Assembly: GCA_039185015.1 (NCBI GenBank)
Contig: JBCDAU010000015.1
Coordinates: 1 to 64,000, forward strand
Reading direction: 5' to 3'
Length of the DNA: 64,000 nt
Origin: JBCBSZ01 sp039185015
Lineage (GTDB): Bacteria; Actinomycetota; Acidimicrobiia; Acidimicrobiales; Poriferisodalaceae
This document shows positions 61,425 to 64,000 of this stretch, piece after piece; the first letter of the stretch is position 1; each line of letters opens with the position of its first letter. Both the position numbers and the translations under genes were made by a program. Below the pieces are notes generated by a model. It had not been told where the DNA came from. It saw only the letters and a program-made list of their open reading frames with translations, and searched no databases.

Positions 61425-62584
61425 CGGTCGATCCGCCGCTTCGGGTACGGCAGCTGCTCGGGCCGTGGCGCGTCGGGCTCCACCCATCGCCGGAGCGCCG
61501 TGTCGGTGACGGCGTAGCCCCAGTTGATGAGCTCCTCCTGGAGGCTGCCCTTGAACTTGGTCAGCCGGGTCGGCGTCCCGGCGAGCTCCTTCGCCCTGTC
61601 GGGATCGACCGGCAGCGGGTCGGCGAGCCTGAAGTCCGCCACCGAGGAGTGGATCCCCCAGAACGCGCCGTCGCGATCTCCCTGTTCGAACCCGTCGATG
61701 ATCTGGCGCTTCCGCAACGAGCGCACCTGCCGGTCGATCACCGAGAGCACGCGGACGGTGTGGCGGAGCCAGTCGCGGGCCGGCTTCTCCTTGACCGGCA
61801 GCACGCCGCCGCCGTCGCTGACCAGGATCGTGCGGTAGCGCTTCCAGGCCGTCTCGAGGCCGAGGTTGTCGTAGACGCCGCCGTCGGACAGCGTGATCTT
61901 CTTGCCCCGGAGATGGGCGTTCGGCGGCGCGGATCGCTCGGACTCGTACGCGTCCTCCTCCACCTCGAGCGTGACCGGCGACAGCACTGGCGGGAAGGCG
62001 GAGGAGGCGGCGACGGCGACCGACAGCGGGACGGTCGGGTCGCGCACGAGACCGATGCTCCAATCAGCCATGTACGGCCGGGAGAAGCGCCACAGCGTGC
62101 CGGTGGCGACGTTGGTGGCGTTGATGACGAAGCGTGGGCCCTCACCATCAGCCGGGAGGTCCTGGAGGGTGCGGCCCTCGAAGAGGTGCTTGTCGTACCG
62201 GTCCGCGACCTTCGAGCCGATCGAGCCCGGCGAGACCAACCCGGTCAGCACGGCCGGCACATCGAGCCGAGTCGAGGCGAGCTTCCGAACGGGTTCGACG
62301 AGTTGCTCCTCGAAGGCGGTGGCGACCCCGTCGTCGCCGAAGTCGAGCCTCGCCCAGTTCTGCCCGAGGACGCCGGCGGTGATCGATCCGCCCGACACGC
62401 TGGACACCCGTTCGAGGGTCCGGAGGCGGCCGACCTCGTTCAGCCGCCACAGCGCACCGACGTGGAAGAGCATGGCTCGGTAGCCGCCGCCCGACAGGCA
62501 CAACGCCGCGCCCTTCGCCGGGTCGGACCGCCGACTCCCCGCCCCCTCCACCGGCGACCTGGTGTCGGCTCCCGTGTCGCTCAC
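61421..62584 (-). CDS. Patatin-like phospholipase (CHAT-associated)
   Basis: 387 aa, GTG start with GAGGGGGA upstream. Patatin domain: SGGGYRAMLFHVGAL (31-45) oxyanion loop, nucleophile S64 in SVSGGS, and D234 in LSDGGVYDNLGLE: a complete dyad. No signal peptide or membrane helix. First gene of the three-gene operon with CHAT protease and MBL hydrolase. Patatins are common membrane-degrading effectors in CBASS and other abortive-infection systems; here no nucleotidyltransferase is nearby, so activation by proteolysis is an attractive inference. Confidence 0.92.
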   Translation of the reverse strand: MSDTGADTRSPVEGAGSRRSDPAKGAALCLSGGGYRAMLFHVGALWRLNEVGRLRTLERVSSVSGGSITAGVLGQNWARLDFGDDGVATAFEEQLVEPVRKLASTRLDVPAVLTGLVSPGSIGSKVADRYDKHLFEGRTLQDLPADGEGPRFVINATNVATGTLWRFSRPYMADWSIGLVRDPTVPLSVAVAASSAFPPVLSPVTLEVEEDAYESERSAPPNAHLRGKKITLSDGGVYDNLGLETAWKRYRTILVSDGGGVLPVKEKPARDWLRHTVRVLSVIDRQVRSLRKRQIIDGFEQGDRDGAFWGIHSSVADFRLADPLPVDPDRAKELAGTPTRLTKFKGSLQEELINWGYAVTDTALRRWVEPDAPRPEQLPYPKRRIDR

Positions 62585-62706
62585 GACGATCCCCCTCGTC
62601 TCGTGCTCGCGACAGACCCTACGTGCCGGTCGACCGTCGAGCGGGCGGTTCCCGCCACACGGTGTGGTGCGCGGCGGTAGCGTGTCGCGTCCCGGGGAGG
62701 CTGCGG

Positions 62707-63579
62707 ATGGGGCCGAGCACCACGATCGACGACACCGGTCTGGCCGATGCGGTGTGGGCTGCGCCGGTGCCCGCGCCCCTGGTCGGGATCGTCAGCTCGG
62801 TCATCGGGTACCAGCAGACCGGCGGGTCGCCCCGTCTCCACCGAGGCATGCCCTCCGGCTCGATGACGATCATCGTCAACGTCGGCGACGCTGTCCGGGT
62901 GCGATCAGGGGTGGGCGGCACCGCCGGGCAGCACACCTTCGACACGACGATCGCCGGCCTCCACACCGCGCCCGCGCTCATCGAGGACCCCGGCACGCAG
63001 ATCGGCGTATCCATCGGGCTCCACCCGGCGGGCGTCCGGGCTTTGCTCGCCGCGCCGGCCGCAGCCCTGGCCGGCGAGGCGGTCGAGCTCGACGACATGT
63101 TCGGACCCGACGGCCGCCACCTCTGGGAGGCGGTCCAGGAGCCCGGGTCGGTCGCGGACCGCACGCTGCGCTGCCTCGCCTGGCTCACCGCCCGCCTCGA
63201 CGACCGACCAGCGGTCATCGCCCCCGAAGTCCGACGCGCCTGGTCCGTGCTCGAGGCGAGCGACGGGCGGGCGCGCATCGACGACGTCGCCGCCGACGTC
63301 GGATGGAGCCGCCAGCACCTCCGACGACGGTTCCGGGCCGAGTTCGGGCTCAACCCCAAGGAGACGGCCCGCATCCTGCGCTTCCACGCCACCGTGCAGC
63401 GGCTGCGGGACCGCCCGGACGGGTCGCTCAGCGCCATCGCCGTCGACTGCGGCTACGCCGACCAGGCCCACCTGTCCAACGAGTGGGCGCAGCTCGCCGG
63501 CTGCTCCCCGACGACCTGGATCGCCACCGAGCTGGTTCCAAACGTCCAAGACGGCGACGAGATCCCGAGCGGAGACTGA
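62707..63579 (+). CDS. AraC-family transcriptional regulator
   Basis: 290 aa from ATG at 62707, five bases after GGGGAGG. N-terminal sensor of about 170 residues (GIVSSVIGYQQTGGSPRLHRGMPSGSMTIIVNVGD, the 'DUF6597/AraC-N' type), C-terminal double HTH (RIDDVAADVGWSRQHLRRRFRAEFGLNPKETARILRF; AIAVDCGYADQAHLSNEW). Divergent from the patatin-CHAT-MBL operon across 122 bp, but more likely tied to the following VOC gene, 4 bp downstream, as AraC-VOC pairs are common. Confidence 0.92.
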   Translation: MGPSTTIDDTGLADAVWAAPVPAPLVGIVSSVIGYQQTGGSPRLHRGMPSGSMTIIVNVGDAVRVRSGVGGTAGQHTFDTTIAGLHTAPALIEDPGTQIGVSIGLHPAGVRALLAAPAAALAGEAVELDDMFGPDGRHLWEAVQEPGSVADRTLRCLAWLTARLDDRPAVIAPEVRRAWSVLEASDGRARIDDVAADVGWSRQHLRRRFRAEFGLNPKETARILRFHATVQRLRDRPDGSLSAIAVDCGYADQAHLSNEWAQLAGCSPTTWIATELVPNVQDGDEIPSGD

Positions 63580-63583
63580 TCGC

Positions 63584-64000
63584 ATGCGACACGGTGAGCA
63601 CCACTACTTCGTCCTCCACACGACCGATCTGGCCGCGACGAGCCGCTACTTCTCCGAACTGCTCGGCTGGGAGGTCGTCGACGGCGAGATCCGGAACGTG
63701 GCGAACTTCGGCGCGATCACCGAGAGCCACGAGCGCTCGTGGTGGGTCCATGTCGACGACTGCGACGCCGCAGCGGCGAAGGTGGTCGAGCTCGGCGGCG
63801 AGGTCCGACAGATCACCGACGAGCGGTCCGGCCGCAACGCCGTCTGCCTCGACGACCAGGGCAACCCGTTCCACATGGGCACCCTCATCACGGAGTTCCA
63901 GGACCACCCGCACCCACCGCCCCTCCCCGAGGGTGAGCTCGGCTACGCCACCTTCTCGGTGGGCGATACCGGGCGGGCGGTCGACTTCTACGGCGCGCTC
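63584..64000 (+). CDS. Glyoxalase/bleomycin-resistance (VOC) protein, 5' part
   Basis: 139 codons visible; the gene continues past the window. Two VOC modules: HHYFVLHTTDLAATSRYFSELLGWEV with WWVHVDDCDAAAAKVVELGGEV and AVCLDDQGNPFHMG in the first; ELGYATFSVGDTGRAVDFYGAL starts the second. VOC proteins bind divalent metal and act as lyases, dioxygenases or resistance proteins. Starts 4 bp after the AraC gene, so one operon. Confidence 0.92.
   Translation, partial: MRHGEHHYFVLHTTDLAATSRYFSELLGWEVVDGEIRNVANFGAITESHERSWWVHVDDCDAAAAKVVELGGEVRQITDERSGRNAVCLDDQGNPFHMGTLITEFQDHPHPPPLPEGELGYATFSVGDTGRAVDFYGAL

Noticed and set aside
58386..62706. Gasdermin gene next to the CHAT protease
   Set aside because: No frame in or around the operon looks like a gasdermin (no small protein with N-terminal Cys and C-terminal inhibitory tail); the partners are patatin and MBL proteins.
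1..64000. CRISPR arrays, insertion sequences or prophage
   Set aside because: No regularly spaced repeats, no transposase or integrase, no phage structural genes were seen on either strand.

Overview
This 64 kb window is high-GC actinobacterial chromosome, most likely Acidimicrobiia or a close relative. The signs are about 70% G+C, many GTG starts, dense ATGA/GTGA gene overlaps, recurrent TANNNT -10 boxes 6-9 nt before start codons (leaderless transcripts), F420/deazaflavin-type and PPOX proteins, and a secreted FG-GAP protein with six 'GYW...DGG.FAFGD' repeats of a kind common in that class. There is no IS element, prophage or CRISPR array. The assignment rests on gene style and not on a marker gene.

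Region 1 (1-13.9 kb): an AraC-type C-terminus and a GH31 glycosidase, then a Ser/Thr kinase and a cyclic-nucleotide block. A tightly overlapping minus-strand operon encodes a double cNMP-binding patatin phospholipase (NTE type), an FtsX-like permease, an ABC ATPase with a fused C-terminal cNMP-binding domain, and an unrecognised 487-residue protein. It is divergent from an FHA-class III nucleotide cyclase. A PPi-type phosphofructokinase, a peptidoglycan-hydrolase-like protein with two SH3b domains, TadA and a PPOX protein follow.

Region 2 (14-18.2 kb): a tRNA-Ser(CGA) gene followed by accessory DNA with two RHH/PIN toxin-antitoxin pairs, tRNA-like repeats, an orphan gene with an in-frame TGA near its start, and a YunG-like gene.

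Region 3 (18.2-32.4 kb): a catabolic cluster with hydrolases, SDRs, MmgE/PrpD, CoA-ester lyase, two MaoC hydratases, acyl-CoA dehydrogenase, CaiB CoA-transferase, a deazaflavin nitroreductase and a TetR regulator. A near-identical palindromic operator lies before the nitroreductase/lyase divergent pair and before the CoA-transferase/MaoC divergent pair, which points to one TetR regulon for activation, dehydrogenation, hydration and cleavage of an acyl-CoA. An AlkD-like repair gene follows a DUF4188 pseudogene.

Region 4 (32.4-45.9 kb): furA-katG oxidative-stress pair, SnoaL-like protein, nitroreductase, GH3 glucosidase, AlkZ-like winged-helix protein, MOSC protein, the FG-GAP surface protein, an MFS/HxlR pair and a PAS-GGDEF diguanylate cyclase.

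Region 5 (45.9-52.8 kb): an aapJQMP-type amino-acid ABC transporter with a hairpin after the binding-protein gene, divergent from a two-component system, then a small membrane protein.

Region 6 (52.8-64 kb): a sigma factor overlapping a 781-residue kinesin-light-chain-like TPR protein, an SDR, a second 2OG-Fe(II) oxygenase and a 6PGDH-like dehydrogenase. The most notable feature is a fused-junction operon of patatin phospholipase, CHAT protease and ComEC-like metallo-beta-lactamase-fold hydrolase, divergent from an AraC regulator. It is the best candidate here for an undescribed (possibly defence or cell-death) system. The window ends inside a glyoxalase/VOC gene.
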